Below the pieces are notes generated by a model. The model saw nothing but the letters and a program-made list of their open reading frames with translations, searched no databases and had not been told where the DNA came from. A stretch of 64,000 nt of DNA, taken from Firmicutes bacterium ASF500 (GTDB taxonomy: Bacteria > Bacillota > Clostridia > Oscillospirales > Oscillospiraceae). How positions within the stretch are numbered: the first letter of the stretch is position 1; the number at the start of each line of letters is the position of its first letter. Shown here piece after piece: positions 49,810 to 60,300 of this stretch. The DNA lies in NCBI GenBank assembly GCA_000492175.2, contig CP097573.1, forward strand, positions 248,001-312,000. The letters are read 5' to 3'. The translations under genes and the position numbers were made by a program.

Positions 49810-50981
49810 CAGGTGACACTCCCTTCTTCATATTGATCCAGTACGTCTAAAAATTGGGGCAGGTGCTCCTCCCAGGAGGGGTATCCGGCGCAGTCGACCA
49901 CCAGGACATCCCGCCCCCGCAGGGCGGCAAAGGTCCAGGTGTCCCGGCCCCGCAGGGTGTATTGGGCCACCTCCAGCCGGTCCACCCCCGGCCAGTCCCG
50001 GGGACTCATGGCGGAGGAGCTGTAGCCATTCCACTTGGACCGCCTGTCCACGAACTTCGCGGCATCCTCCAGCTCCAGGGAGAAAATCAGCTCCGCCAGC
50101 TCAGGGGAGCGGGTGCGGATATACCGCACGCTGGTCCAGCGGTGGCCGGAGGAAGAGGAGTCCTCCGCTGAGACGTATTCCTGGACCGGGGCAAACCAGG
50201 AGTCGTTGGTGGAGGCATACCCGTCGGCGTGCTCCAGGTAGGCCAGGGAGGGCCAGGGGTGGGAGAGGGCCGCGTTTTCCAGGCTGGTGACCTGAAGCCT
50301 CGTGTTTGGGATGAACAGGCGGGGGGCGACACAGAGAAGAAACCAGAAGGGAATGTACCAGATGAGAAAACGGGGCCGGTTCCACCGCCGTTTGGCTTTT
50401 GGGGGAAAGCCCTGGGCCAGGGCCTTGACAAGCCTGTGGCGGGCCCAAAGGTGAAGGGCCATTGCCAGGAGGGAAACGGGGAGGAGGGAGAAGGACAGGA
50501 TGAAACTTGCCAGATACGCGGGGTCGTCCCACAGAAGCAGATTCTGCAAGACAGACCGGCGGGCCCAGTAGAGCGTTACCGCCAGAAACAGGGTGAGGCC
50601 CAGAGTCAGATAGACGGTCCATCTGGTCTCCCGGTCCACCTGTTTTTCCAGGGCCACGGACAGGGATTGGGGGTCGTTGTACAGCTCCGGAGTCTCGGGG
50701 TCGTCACAGGAGAAGATATAGAAGCTTCCGCGTATGCGGGTAACAAGGCGCCAGCCCATTTGTGCGTAGGCCTCTTCCCGCTCCTTGCCCTTCTGACTGT
50801 CTTTGTCGGCCGGGTCCAGGCGGTAGCGCACCGGGCGGGGTTCACCTGATTCGAAATAAGCCCGATCTTTGGCGTCGGACAGGTGATGGAGAAACAGTCC
50901 ATTCAGGGCCATCTCGTCCAGCCAGCTTTGCAGCCCCTGAATGTCGTACAGGGAGCAGGGGATGGGTTTTGATACGGTCAT
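49809..50981 (-). CDS. DUF2812 family membrane protein (longer paralogue)
   Basis: A 390-residue protein. The N-terminal DUF2812 domain (LQSWLDEMALNGLFLHHLSD...QMGWRLVTRIRGSFYIFSC) is followed by three or four membrane segments (~135-235), then an extra extracytoplasmic domain of ~150 residues absent from the downstream paralogue. It overlaps both neighbours (1 and 4 nt). Confidence 0.78.
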   Translation of the reverse strand: MTVSKPIPCSLYDIQGLQSWLDEMALNGLFLHHLSDAKDRAYFESGEPRPVRYRLDPADKDSQKGKEREEAYAQMGWRLVTRIRGSFYIFSCDDPETPELYNDPQSLSVALEKQVDRETRWTVYLTLGLTLFLAVTLYWARRSVLQNLLLWDDPAYLASFILSFSLLPVSLLAMALHLWARHRLVKALAQGFPPKAKRRWNRPRFLIWYIPFWFLLCVAPRLFIPNTRLQVTSLENAALSHPWPSLAYLEHADGYASTNDSWFAPVQEYVSAEDSSSSGHRWTSVRYIRTRSPELAELIFSLELEDAAKFVDRRSKWNGYSSSAMSPRDWPGVDRLEVAQYTLRGRDTWTFAALRGRDVLVVDCAGYPSWEEHLPQFLDVLDQYEEGSVT

Positions 50982-51289
50982 TGGGACTCCTCCTCTCCGT
51001 CTTTTACACAGGTCCGCAGCCGGTCCAGCTCCTCCTGGAAAGCGGCGCGGCCCTTTTCGGTGATCTGGTAGGTCCGTTTCCGGCCCTCTACGCCGGTCTC
51101 CTCAATTAACTTCTCCTCCTGAAATTTGGCCAGCAGGGTATACAGCGTCCCCGGGCCCAGCTGTACCCGGCCCGCCGTTTTGGTCTCCACAAACTCGGTG
51201 ATCTCGGTGCCGCACAGCTCCCGGCGCTGAAAGGACATGAGCACATAGTACATGGGCTCAGTCAGCGGCCCCTTTTCCCGTCCAGCCAT
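50978..51289 (-). CDS. PadR family transcriptional regulator
   Basis: A 103-residue PadR protein (PMYYVLMSFQRRELCGTEIT...LGPGTLYTLLAKFQEEKLIE...KRTYQITEKG). It leads the DUF2812 operon and overlaps the next gene by 4 nt. The dyad 30-50 nt upstream is its probable operator. Confidence 0.88.
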   Translation of the reverse strand: MAGREKGPLTEPMYYVLMSFQRRELCGTEITEFVETKTAGRVQLGPGTLYTLLAKFQEEKLIEETGVEGRKRTYQITEKGRAAFQEELDRLRTCVKDGEEESQ

Positions 51290-51319
51290 AATATCCCTCC
51301 TTTCACGTTATCGCCCTTT

Positions 51320-51338
51320 AATATCGTCTAACGATATT
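51320..51338. promoter_or_regulatory. Probable PadR operator
   Basis: AATATCGT and ACGATATT are perfect arms around CTA, close to the dyads bound by DUF2812-associated PadR regulators. It lies 31 nt upstream of the padR start. Confidence 0.6.
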
Positions 51339-51447
51339 ATAACAGGATATTTGTAACCTGTCAAGAGGCGCGCGGCAAAATCCCCCCGGAATCCTCAGCA
51401 AAATTCTGACCGCTTTTTCCCCGCCGGGCTCTTATAATAGGACGTGT

Positions 51448-51471
51448 TGTAGGGGCGGCCTGTGGCCGCCC
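51448..51471. repeat. Short TTGTAGGGGCGG-type repeat
   Basis: It starts with the same TTGTAGGGGCGG as the 48302 repeat and folds as GGGCGGCC/GGCCGCCC around TGT. It lies just upstream of spoIIGA. Confidence 0.6.
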
Positions 51472-51499
51472 GCCGTACCGTGCGGGGGGAGGTGAGGTC

Positions 51500-52360
51500 G
51501 TGACCGTCATTTATGTGGATACGCTGTTTCTCCTCAACGCCGTCATTGACTATCTGCTGATCCTGGCGGCGGCCCGCCTGGCGGGGGAGCCCCTGAGACG
51601 GGTGCGCTTCGCCCTGGGGGCGGCGCTGGGAGGGATGTACGCTGTGGCGATTTTCCTGCCCGGACTGGGCTTCCTCAGCCATCCCCTGTGCCGCCTGGCC
51701 TCCGCCGCCCTGATGATGCTGGTCTCCTATGGGGGAAGCCGCCGTCTGCTGAGGCAGGGGGTGCTGTTCATCGCCCTGACCTGCGCCTTCGGGGGCGGGG
51801 TGGTAGCCATCGGCCTGCTGGGCGGGACGGGGCTGGCTCTGGGCAACGGGGTGTTTTACTCCGCCCTGGACATCAAGGTGGTGCTGCTGTCGGCGGCGGT
51901 GTGCTACGGCGTGCTCACCCTGGTGTTCCAGCGGCTGGCCCGGCACAGCGCCGCCAGCGGGGAGCTGACCTCCGCCAGACTGTGGCTGGGAGAGCGGTCA
52001 GTGGCCCTCACCGCCCTGGTGGATACCGGAAACACCCTCACCGACCCGGCGACGGGCCGTCCGGTGATGGTGGCCGAGGGGGAGCGGGCCTGCCCGCTGT
52101 TCCCCAGAGACCACGCCCCAGGCCCCGCCGACCTGCGGGACCCCGCCGGAGCCATGACCCGGCTGGGGACGGGGGAGTGGCGGGGCCGCTTCCGTCTGCT
52201 GCCCTACCGCAGCGTGGGGGTGGACCGGGGCCTGCTCCTGGCCGTCCGGGTGGACGGGCTGGAGCTTGATGGGAAGGGGTGGGGCCCCGCCTTGGTGGCG
52301 CTGTCCCCCAACCCCGTGTCCGACGGGGGCGGATATCAGGCGCTCATTGGGCCAATGTAA
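51500..52360 (+). CDS. spoIIGA: Sigma-E processing peptidase SpoIIGA
   Basis: A 286-residue protein. Five membrane segments occupy the N-terminal half (VIYVDTLFLLNAVIDYLLIL at the start). The C-terminal half is an aspartic-protease domain with the catalytic ALVDTGNTLTDP. It cleaves pro-sigma-E at the spore septum. GGGGGAGGTG precedes the GTG start. sigE follows 18 nt later, the standard order. Confidence 0.92.
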   Translation: MTVIYVDTLFLLNAVIDYLLILAAARLAGEPLRRVRFALGAALGGMYAVAIFLPGLGFLSHPLCRLASAALMMLVSYGGSRRLLRQGVLFIALTCAFGGGVVAIGLLGGTGLALGNGVFYSALDIKVVLLSAAVCYGVLTLVFQRLARHSAASGELTSARLWLGERSVALTALVDTGNTLTDPATGRPVMVAEGERACPLFPRDHAPGPADLRDPAGAMTRLGTGEWRGRFRLLPYRSVGVDRGLLLAVRVDGLELDGKGWGPALVALSPNPVSDGGGYQALIGPM

Positions 52361-52378
52361 AAGGTAGAGGTGATTTTC

Positions 52379-53101
52379 GTGAAGAAAGTTTACATAAAAT
52401 TTCGAGAGTGCCTGTCCGCTCTCCTGAACCGGTGGGGCCTGGCTCTGCCCGGCAAGATCATGTACATCGGAGGCAGCGACACCCTGCCCGCCCCCTTAAA
52501 GCGGGAGGAGGAGGCCAAGCTCATCGCGCGGCTGGGGGAGGGGGACCGGGAGGCCCGGAACCTGCTCATTGAGCACAACCTCCGCCTGGTGGCCTACATT
52601 GCCCGCCGCTTTGAGAATACGGGCATCCACATTGAGGATCTGATCTCCATCGGGACCATCGGCCTGATCAAGGCGGTGGGTACCTATCAGCCCGCCAAGG
52701 CCATCAAGCTGGCTACCTACGCCAGCCGGTGCATTGAGAATGAAATCCTCATGTACCTCCGCAAAACCGCCAACCAGAAGACGGAGCTTTCCTTTGACGA
52801 GCCCCTGAATACCGACTGGGACGGCAACGAGCTGCTGCTGTCCGACGTGCTGGGCACCGATGAGGACCTGGTGGTCCAGCCCCTGGAGGCCGACGTGGAC
52901 CGCCAGCTCCTCCGTCAGGCTATGGAGCAGCTGGACGAGCGGGAGCGGCACATCATCACCCTCCGGTTCGGCCTGGACGGCCGGCGGGAGTGCACCCAAA
53001 AGGAGGTGGCCGACCAGCTGGGCATCTCCCAGTCCTACATCTCCCGGCTGGAAAAACGGATCATTGCCCGGCTGAAAAAGGAAATCGTGCGTATGATGTA
53101 G
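52379..53101 (+). CDS. sigE: RNA polymerase sporulation sigma factor SigE
   Basis: A 240-residue sigma-70 family protein. A hydrophobic/amphipathic pro-sequence ([18 protein letters not shown]) is followed by region 2 ([20 protein letters not shown]...[14 protein letters not shown]...[14 protein letters not shown]) and region 4 ([21 protein letters not shown]). I choose GTG 52379, seven bases after GAGGTG. In many clostridia sigG comes next; here it is addB. Confidence 0.94.
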   Translation: MKKVYIKFRECLSALLNRWGLALPGKIMYIGGSDTLPAPLKREEEAKLIARLGEGDREARNLLIEHNLRLVAYIARRFENTGIHIEDLISIGTIGLIKAVGTYQPAKAIKLATYASRCIENEILMYLRKTANQKTELSFDEPLNTDWDGNELLLSDVLGTDEDLVVQPLEADVDRQLLRQAMEQLDERERHIITLRFGLDGRRECTQKEVADQLGISQSYISRLEKRIIARLKKEIVRMM

Positions 53102-53174
53102 AAAAAATCTCTTGTGCATGGAGGAATGAGGCTTTATAATAGGAGGCGACTTGAAACAGAGAGAGGGTGCCCCT

Positions 53175-56100
53175 ATGTTTAAGCTGCTGCTTGGCCGCGC
53201 CGGCGCGGGAAAGACCACCGCTGTCCTTGACCGCCTGTGCGCGGCGGGGGAGGGCCAGGTCCTCCTGACGCCGGAGCAGATGTCCCACGAGACGGAGCGG
53301 GCGCTGTGTAAGGTGGGGGGGCCTCAGATCAATCTGCGGGCGGAGGTGCTGTCCTTCAGCCGTCTGGCAAACCGAATCTTTCAGGCCGCCGGAGGCCTGG
53401 GGGAGGAGGAGCTGGACGCCGGGGGGCGGCTCCTTCTCATGCACCGGGCGGTGCGGGGAGCGGCCCCGGGACTGAAGGTCTACGGACGCCCCTCCAAGCG
53501 GCCCGCCTTCCTCTCGGCGCTGATCGCCACGGCGGACGAGCTGAAAAGCTGCTGTGTCCCGCCGGAGGTCCTGGTCCGGGCGGGGGAGGATTCCCCCGGC
53601 GCCGAGGGGGACAAGCTCCGGGACCTGGGGCTGATTTTGGGGGAGTATCAGGCTCTGACGGAACAGACCGCCCTGGACCCCCGGGACCGGCTCACCCGGG
53701 CGGCGGAGCGGCTGCGCGCCTGCGGCTGGGGCTACGGCAAGGACCTGTGGCTGGACGGCTTCACCGACTTCACCCCTCAGCAGGGGGAGCTGCTTCGGGT
53801 CCTCATGGGCCAGGCCCGGAGCATGACGGTGACCCTCACCTGCGACCACCTGGAGGAGGACGAGGGGGGGAGCGGCATCTTTTCCCCCGCCCGGCGGACC
53901 GCCGCCGCCCTGCTTCGGCTGGCGGAACAGGAGAGAATTCCCTGTGAGGTAGAACACCTTGTTAGTCCCTGTGTTGGAAAGGTTAAACCACTGATGTATT
54001 TGGAAAAATCCCTGTTTGGGGAGGAGGGCGCCCGCCCGGGGCCCTGCGAAGGGGCGGTGGAGCTCTTCCAGGCCTCCGACCCCCGGGGAGAGGTGGAGTG
54101 GACCGCCGCCCGCATCCTCCAGCTGGTCCGGTCGGGGGAATACCGCTTCCGGGACATCGGCGTGACCGCCCGGAGCTACGGGGTCTACCGGGACCTGGTA
54201 GAGTCGGTCTTTGGGCGGTACGGGGTGCCGGTGTTCTCCTCCGCGATGACAGATATTTTGGAAAAGCCGGTGCTGGCCCTGGTCACCGCCGCCCTGGACA
54301 CGGTGGCGGGGGGATATCGGTACGACGACGTGTTTCGATACTTAAAAACCGGCCTCACCGGTCTGTCCTGGGACGAGGTGGATTTACTGGAGAACTACGT
54401 CCTGAAATGGGACATTCGGGGCAGCCGGTGGACCCAGGGCAAGGACTGGTCCTGGCACCCCAAAGGGTACAACAGGACCTGGGAGGAGGGGGACCGGGCC
54501 CTCCTGGCCCAGGTGGACGCGGCCCGGCGGCGGGTGTCCGGGCCGCTGGAGACCCTGCGGAAAAATCCCTTGAAAACAGGGCGTGGTCAGGCGGTTTCCC
54601 TTTACACATTTTTGGAGAAAACCGGCCTGCCCGAACGGCTGGAGGAGCGGGTGGAGACCCTGACCCGCCGGGGACGGCCCGCCCTGGCGGAGGAGTACCG
54701 GCAGCTGTGGGACATCCTGTGCGGCGCGCTGGAGCAGTGCGCCCGCCTGCTGGGGGAGGCCCCCATGGAGCTGGAGGAGTTTGCCCAGCTGTTCAAGCTG
54801 GTGCTGTCCCAGTACGAGGTGGGCACCATCCCCGTCTCCCTGGACCGGGTAACGGCGGGGGAGACCACCCGTCAGACGGGACACAGGGTCAAGGTGCTGT
54901 TCCTGCTGGGGGCGGACGACGCATCCCTGCCCCAGGTGGGGACGGCCCCCGGCCTGCTGTCCGACGACGACCGCTCCCTTCTGGCGGGCTACGGCCTGGA
55001 GCTGGCCCAGTCCCAGCGAGACCTGCTCTACCGGGAGATCACCACCATCTATCAGATCTGCGCCCGGCCCAGTGAAAGGCTGGTGGTGTCCTGGCCCGCC
55101 CAGGGGCCCGGGGGGGAGGAGCGCCGGCCCAGCTTTCTGGTGGGACGGCTGGAACGGCTCTTTGAGGGGCTGAAGCCCCTACGAGAGGAGGACTTGAAGG
55201 GCTCCTTCCGTCTGGAGGCCCCCCTGCCCGCCCTGGAACAGGCGGGACGGGACCGAACCGCCCGGAGGGCCTTGGAGAATCTGCCCGGCTTCGCGGAGCA
55301 GACGGCGCGGCTGGACCGGGCCGCACAGTGGGAGCGTGGACGGCTGTCCCGTCAGGCGGTGGACCGGCTGTACGGACGGCGGGTGGCCATGTCGGCCTCC
55401 CGGATGGACAAGTACAAATCCTGCCACTTCTCCTACTTCATGCGCTACGGACTGGCGGCGGAGCCCCGCAAGCCAGCTGGCTTTACAGCCCCTGAGTACG
55501 GTACCTTTGTCCACTATGTGCTGGAGCACGTCCTCCAGGACGGCATGTTTGCCCAGACCGCCATCCCCGGCATGGAGGACGCGGACGCCCGGAGGAAGCG
55601 GCTGAGGAGGCTGACCCGGGAGGCGGTGGACCGCTATGTGGACGAGGAACTGGGGGGGCTGGATGGTCAGTCCGCCCGGTTCCGGTACCTGTTCCGCCGC
55701 CTGCTGAGGACCGTCCAGGCGGTGGTGGAGAACGTGGCCGAGGAGCTGTTCAGCTCCAAATTCAAGCCCATCTCCTTCGAGCTGGGCTTTGGAAAAAAGG
55801 GCGACCTGCCCCCGGTGGAGTTCACCCACGACGGCGTTACCATCAGCGTCACCGGCTTTGTGGACCGGGTGGACGGCTGGGTGGACGGCGGGCGGCTCCA
55901 TCTGCGGGTGGTGGACTATAAGACGGGGCGGAAGTCCTTCGACCTCACCGAGGTGTGGAACGGCCTGGGGCTGCAAATGCTCCTCTACCTCTTCACCCTG
56001 GAGGAGAAGGGACAGGCCCTCTACGGCCTGCCGGTGGAGGGGGACGGCGTGCTCTACCTCCCCGCCCGGGAGGCGGTCATCCGAGGCAGCCGGTCCATCA

Positions 56101-56522
56101 GCGACGAGGAGCTGCGGAAGAGGGTGGACAAGGAGCTGACCCGCAGCGGTCTGGTGGTGAACGACCCCCAGGTGCTGGAGGCCATGGAGGAGACGGGGGA
56201 GGACGGCTTCCGCTTCCTGCCCCTGAAGGTGAGAAAATCCACCGGCGAGATCACCGGAGAGGCCCTGGCCTCCGCCGAGCAGCTGGGCAAGCTGGGAAAG
56301 CACGTCCAGCGGGTGCTGGAGGACATCTGTAAGGAGCTGGCCGGGGGCAGCATCGCCGCCGACCCCTTCTGGCGGGGCCCGGAGAAAAACGCCTGCCGCT
56401 TCTGCGACTACGCCGCCGCCTGCCACTTCGAGCCGGGCCGGGGCGGCGACTGCAAGCGCTGGCTGTCCCATGTGAATGCCGGGGAATTTTGGGAACAGAT
56501 TGAAAAAGAGGAGAACATTTAA
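53175..56522 (+). CDS. addB: Helicase-exonuclease AddAB, AddB subunit
   Basis: A 1115-residue protein. Walker A LLGRAGAGKTTAV stands at the N-terminus, and helicase-like but largely inactive motifs follow. The RecB-type nuclease domain contains RVVDYKTGRKSF, and the C-terminal cysteines of the 4Fe-4S clasp are in CRFCDYAAACHF with a partner Cys near residue 760. With AddA it resects double-strand ends. The ATG 53175 start gives the usual N-terminus. Its stop overlaps the kinase start. Confidence 0.93.
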   Translation: MFKLLLGRAGAGKTTAVLDRLCAAGEGQVLLTPEQMSHETERALCKVGGPQINLRAEVLSFSRLANRIFQAAGGLGEEELDAGGRLLLMHRAVRGAAPGLKVYGRPSKRPAFLSALIATADELKSCCVPPEVLVRAGEDSPGAEGDKLRDLGLILGEYQALTEQTALDPRDRLTRAAERLRACGWGYGKDLWLDGFTDFTPQQGELLRVLMGQARSMTVTLTCDHLEEDEGGSGIFSPARRTAAALLRLAEQERIPCEVEHLVSPCVGKVKPLMYLEKSLFGEEGARPGPCEGAVELFQASDPRGEVEWTAARILQLVRSGEYRFRDIGVTARSYGVYRDLVESVFGRYGVPVFSSAMTDILEKPVLALVTAALDTVAGGYRYDDVFRYLKTGLTGLSWDEVDLLENYVLKWDIRGSRWTQGKDWSWHPKGYNRTWEEGDRALLAQVDAARRRVSGPLETLRKNPLKTGRGQAVSLYTFLEKTGLPERLEERVETLTRRGRPALAEEYRQLWDILCGALEQCARLLGEAPMELEEFAQLFKLVLSQYEVGTIPVSLDRVTAGETTRQTGHRVKVLFLLGADDASLPQVGTAPGLLSDDDRSLLAGYGLELAQSQRDLLYREITTIYQICARPSERLVVSWPAQGPGGEERRPSFLVGRLERLFEGLKPLREEDLKGSFRLEAPLPALEQAGRDRTARRALENLPGFAEQTARLDRAAQWERGRLSRQAVDRLYGRRVAMSASRMDKYKSCHFSYFMRYGLAAEPRKPAGFTAPEYGTFVHYVLEHVLQDGMFAQTAIPGMEDADARRKRLRRLTREAVDRYVDEELGGLDGQSARFRYLFRRLLRTVQAVVENVAEELFSSKFKPISFELGFGKKGDLPPVEFTHDGVTISVTGFVDRVDGWVDGGRLHLRVVDYKTGRKSFDLTEVWNGLGLQMLLYLFTLEEKGQALYGLPVEGDGVLYLPAREAVIRGSRSISDEELRKRVDKELTRSGLVVNDPQVLEAMEETGEDGFRFLPLKVRKSTGEITGEALASAEQLGKLGKHVQRVLEDICKELAGGSIAADPFWRGPEKNACRFCDYAAACHFEPGRGGDCKRWLSHVNAGEFWEQIEKEENI

Positions 56523-57355
56523 TGGAACAAAGCAAAAATATTTTAATTATCAGCGACATGCCCGGTTATGGAAAAATGGGAATGGCGGGCATGCTGCCCA
56601 TTCTGTCCAACATGGGCCACAGCATTTATAACCTGCCCACCGCACTGGTGTCCAACAACTTCGATTATGGAAAATTTTCCGTGCTGGACACCACCCAGTA
56701 CATGCGGGAGACCATCCAGGTCTGGCAGGCCCTGGGCTTCCAGTTCGACTGCATCACCACCGGCTTTCTGGCCTCGGCGGACCAGGTGGACCTGCTCCGG
56801 GATTTTATCGACAGCCAGCGGAAGGAGGACTTTCTGGTGATCACCGACCCCATCATGGGGGACGGCGGCAAGCTGTACAACGGCTCCACCCGGGAGACTG
56901 TGGAGAATATGAGCCGCTTCGCCGGGGTAGCCGATGTGGTCGTTCCCAACCTGACGGAGGCGGAGTTCCTAACCGGGGTGTATGAGGGTCAGGAGACCCT
57001 GACCGCCGGGGAGGCCCGTCAGGTGCTGGATGGCCTGCTGTCCCTGGGGCCCAAGTCGGCGGTCATCACCAGCGGTCGGGAGACAGAGACGGGCCGTCAT
57101 GTGGTCTGGGGCTTTGACGGAAAGACCGGGGAGTACTTCAACGTGCCCTACCGTTTCATCAAGGCCCATTTCCCGGGCACCGGGGATATCTTTACCTCCC
57201 TGCTCACCGGCAAGCTGCTGGAGGGGCGGACGCTCCCCCAGGCGGTGAAGAAGGCGGTGGACCTGCTGGAGCGGCTCATTTTCATGGAACAGGACGTGGC
57301 CGAGCGAAACAACGGCATCCGCATCGAGAAGTATTTGAGCGTGCTGACGGAGTGA
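56522..57355 (+). CDS. pdxY: Pyridoxal/pyridoxamine kinase (PdxY-like)
   Basis: A 277-residue ribokinase-fold enzyme: IISDMPGYGKMGMAGMLPIL, SNNFDYGKFSVLD, ITDPIMGDGGKLYNG, VVPNLTEAEFLTG and the anion-hole FPGTGDIFTSLLTG. It salvages vitamin B6 by phosphorylating pyridoxal or pyridoxamine. Unusually it is embedded between addB (1-nt overlap) and addA (16-nt gap), so it is transcribed with a DNA-repair complex. Confidence 0.88.
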   Translation: MEQSKNILIISDMPGYGKMGMAGMLPILSNMGHSIYNLPTALVSNNFDYGKFSVLDTTQYMRETIQVWQALGFQFDCITTGFLASADQVDLLRDFIDSQRKEDFLVITDPIMGDGGKLYNGSTRETVENMSRFAGVADVVVPNLTEAEFLTGVYEGQETLTAGEARQVLDGLLSLGPKSAVITSGRETETGRHVVWGFDGKTGEYFNVPYRFIKAHFPGTGDIFTSLLTGKLLEGRTLPQAVKKAVDLLERLIFMEQDVAERNNGIRIEKYLSVLTE

Positions 57356-57371
57356 AGGAGGAGGCAGACCT

Positions 57372-60300
57372 ATGCCCTTTCCACTGACAGAGGAACAACG
57401 AAACATTGTAGACGACCGGGGCGGCGAGTTGCTGGTGTCGGCGGCGGCGGGGTCGGGGAAGACCCGGGTGCTGGTGGAGCGGCTGCTGGACCGGGTGGCC
57501 AAGGAGGGGGCTGATATCGACCGCTTCCTGGTCATCACCTACACCAAGGCGGCGGCGGCGGAGCTGCGGGGGCGCATCGCCCAGGAGCTGTCCGACCGGC
57601 TGGCGGAGAACCCCAACGACCGCCACCTGCGCCGCCAGACGGTGCTGGTCTACCGGGCCAATATCTCCACCATACACGCCTTCTGCGCCGCCCTCCTTCG
57701 GGAGAGCGGCCACCTGCTGGACCTGGACCCGGACTTCCGCCTGTGCGACGAGGGGGAGAGCCGTGTGCTGATGGAGCAGGTGCTGGAGGAGGTGCTGGAC
57801 AAGCGGTATGAGGAGCTGTCCCTAGACAGCCCCTTTGCCGTTTTGGTGGACACCCTGTCCGCCGGGCGGGACGACAGCCGCCTGGCCCAGATCGCGCTGA
57901 GGATCTTCTCCCAGGTCCAGAGCCACCCGGACCCCACCCGCTGGCTGGAGGAGCAGAAGGACATCTGGACGCTGGAGGGCGTGTCCGACCTGGCCCAGAC
58001 CCCCTGGGGGGCGCTGCTGCTGGAGGACGCCCGGCGTCGGGCGGGCTTCTGCCGGGACCGGCTGGAGCAGGCCCTGGCCTTGACCGGGGAGGACGAGCTG
58101 CTGGAGGCCAACTATGGCCCGTCCATCACTGCCACCCTGGAGGCGGTGGAGGACTTCCTGACCGCCCGCGGCTGGGATGAGGCGGCGGCAGTCCTGCCCA
58201 TCCCCTTCCCCGACGCCGGGAGAAAGAAGAAGCGGAGCGCAGAGCTCAGCCCCTTTGAGGAGGAGCGAGCCATTCAGGCCAGGGAGCGGGTGAAGTCCAT
58301 CCGGGCCCGGTGCAAGAAGCTGCTGGACAAGCTGGCGGAGGACTTTAGCGGAACGACAGACGAGGTGCTGGAGGAGCTGGCCCTGTCCCGTCCCGCCGTC
58401 CAGGCGCTGATGGACCTGGTGCTGGATTTTCAGACCGCCTTTTCCAAGGAAAAGGCCCGGCGGGGTATGGTGGACTTCTCCGACCTGGAGCACTTCGCCG
58501 TCAAGCTGCTGGTGGGGGAGGACGGGGCGCCCACCGAACTGGCCCAGTACTGGGGGGCCCGGTTCGACGAGGTGCTGGTGGACGAGTATCAGGACACCAA
58601 CCAGGTGCAGAACGCCATCTTTAACGCCATCTCCGGCGGGGGACGGCGGCTGTTCCAGGTGGGGGACGTGAAGCAGTCCATTTACCGGTTCCGTCTGGCC
58701 GACCCCACCATTTTCCTGGACAAATATCGCCGCTTCCCGGATGGAGAGGCGGCGTTGGAGGGACAGCCCAGAAGGCGTCTGCTGTCCCAAAATTTCCGCT
58801 CCCGGCCCCAGGTGCTGGAGGGGTGCAACGACCTGTTTCGGAGCATTATGTCAACTGAATTTGGGGAGCTGGACTATACCGACGATCAGGCGCTGGTGCC
58901 GGGGAAGGCGTTTTTGGACGGTGTCGGGCAGCGGGAGAATGATGTCAGCCCCTACGCCCTGGAGCTGGATGCGCTGGACCTGTCCTTTCTTGGGGAGCAG
59001 GAGGGGGAGAAGGAGAGCAAGGACCTCCTGGAGGCCCGCTTCGCGGCCCGGCGGGTCCGGGAGCTGCTGGATCAGCCCCTGATGATCGAGGAGGGGGACG
59101 GCCTGCGGCCCCTGCGCCCGTCTGACGTGATGATTCTCCTGCGCAGTCCGCGCTCGGTGACGCACCACTATCTGCTGGCCCTCAACCAGGAGGGGGTCCC
59201 CTGGACCGCCCAGGGCGGGGACGACTTTTTTGAGACCACCGAGGTCAACGTGGCCCTGTCCATTTTACAGATTGTGGACAACCCCCGCCAGGACGTGGCC
59301 CTGATTTCGGCCCTGCGCTCCCCGGTGTACGGCTTTACCGGCGACCAGCTGGCCCTCCTCCGGGCGGACAGCGGCGGGGACTTCTACACCGCCCTGGTCC
59401 GCGCCGCCGAGGGAGGGGACCAGGCGTGCCGGAGCTTTCTGGAGCAGCTGGAGGAGCTGCGGGACTGCGCCGGGGACCGCACCTGCCGCCAGCTGATTTG
59501 GCACATCTTTGAGCGGACCAATATGCTGGGCATTTTCGGCGCTATGGAGGGGGGCGGCGAGCGGCGGAGCAATCTGCTGTCCCTCTACGCCCTGGCCGGG
59601 CGGCTGGAGGACAGCGGGTGCCGCACCCTGTTCCAGTTCCTCCTGCGGCTGGAGCGGCTGAGAAACGCCGGTCTCCGGTTGGGAACCGCCCCCGACGGCG
59701 GCCCGGGCGGGGAGGGGGTGTCCATCCTGTCCATCCACCACTCCAAAGGGCTGGAAAAGCCGGTGGTGCTGGTGTGCGGGCTGACCCGGCGGCTCAACCG
59801 GGACGACATGATGCGCCCGGTGTTGTTCCACTCCAAGCTGGGGGTGGGCCCCAAGGGGCTGGACCGGGAGCGGATGGTGGAGTACACCACCCTGGCCCGT
59901 CAGGCGGTGGCCCGCCAGCTGGAACGGGAGATGATGGCGGAGGAGCTGCGGCTGCTCTATGTGGCTATGACCCGTGCCCGGGAGAAGCTGATCCTTTCCC
60001 TGGCCCTGCCCGAGGGGGCGGGTGCCCTGAAGCGGCTGGGGGACAGTCTGCCCATCAGCCCCATGGCCCTGGAGCAGCAGCAGAGCGTGGGGGCCTGGGT
60101 GCTCCTTCACGCCATCACCCGGCCCGAAGGGGAGGCTCTTCGGGCGCTGGCGGAAATTTTCAATGTCACCCCGCCGCAGCGCACCGGACCGGCCTGGGAC
60201 ATCCGCTGGATGGACGGGACCGCTCTGGGAGGGGAGTGTAAAGTGAAAGGCCATTACACTGATCTCCCGGAGGGGGCGGAGCCTGACGAGGACCTGTCCG

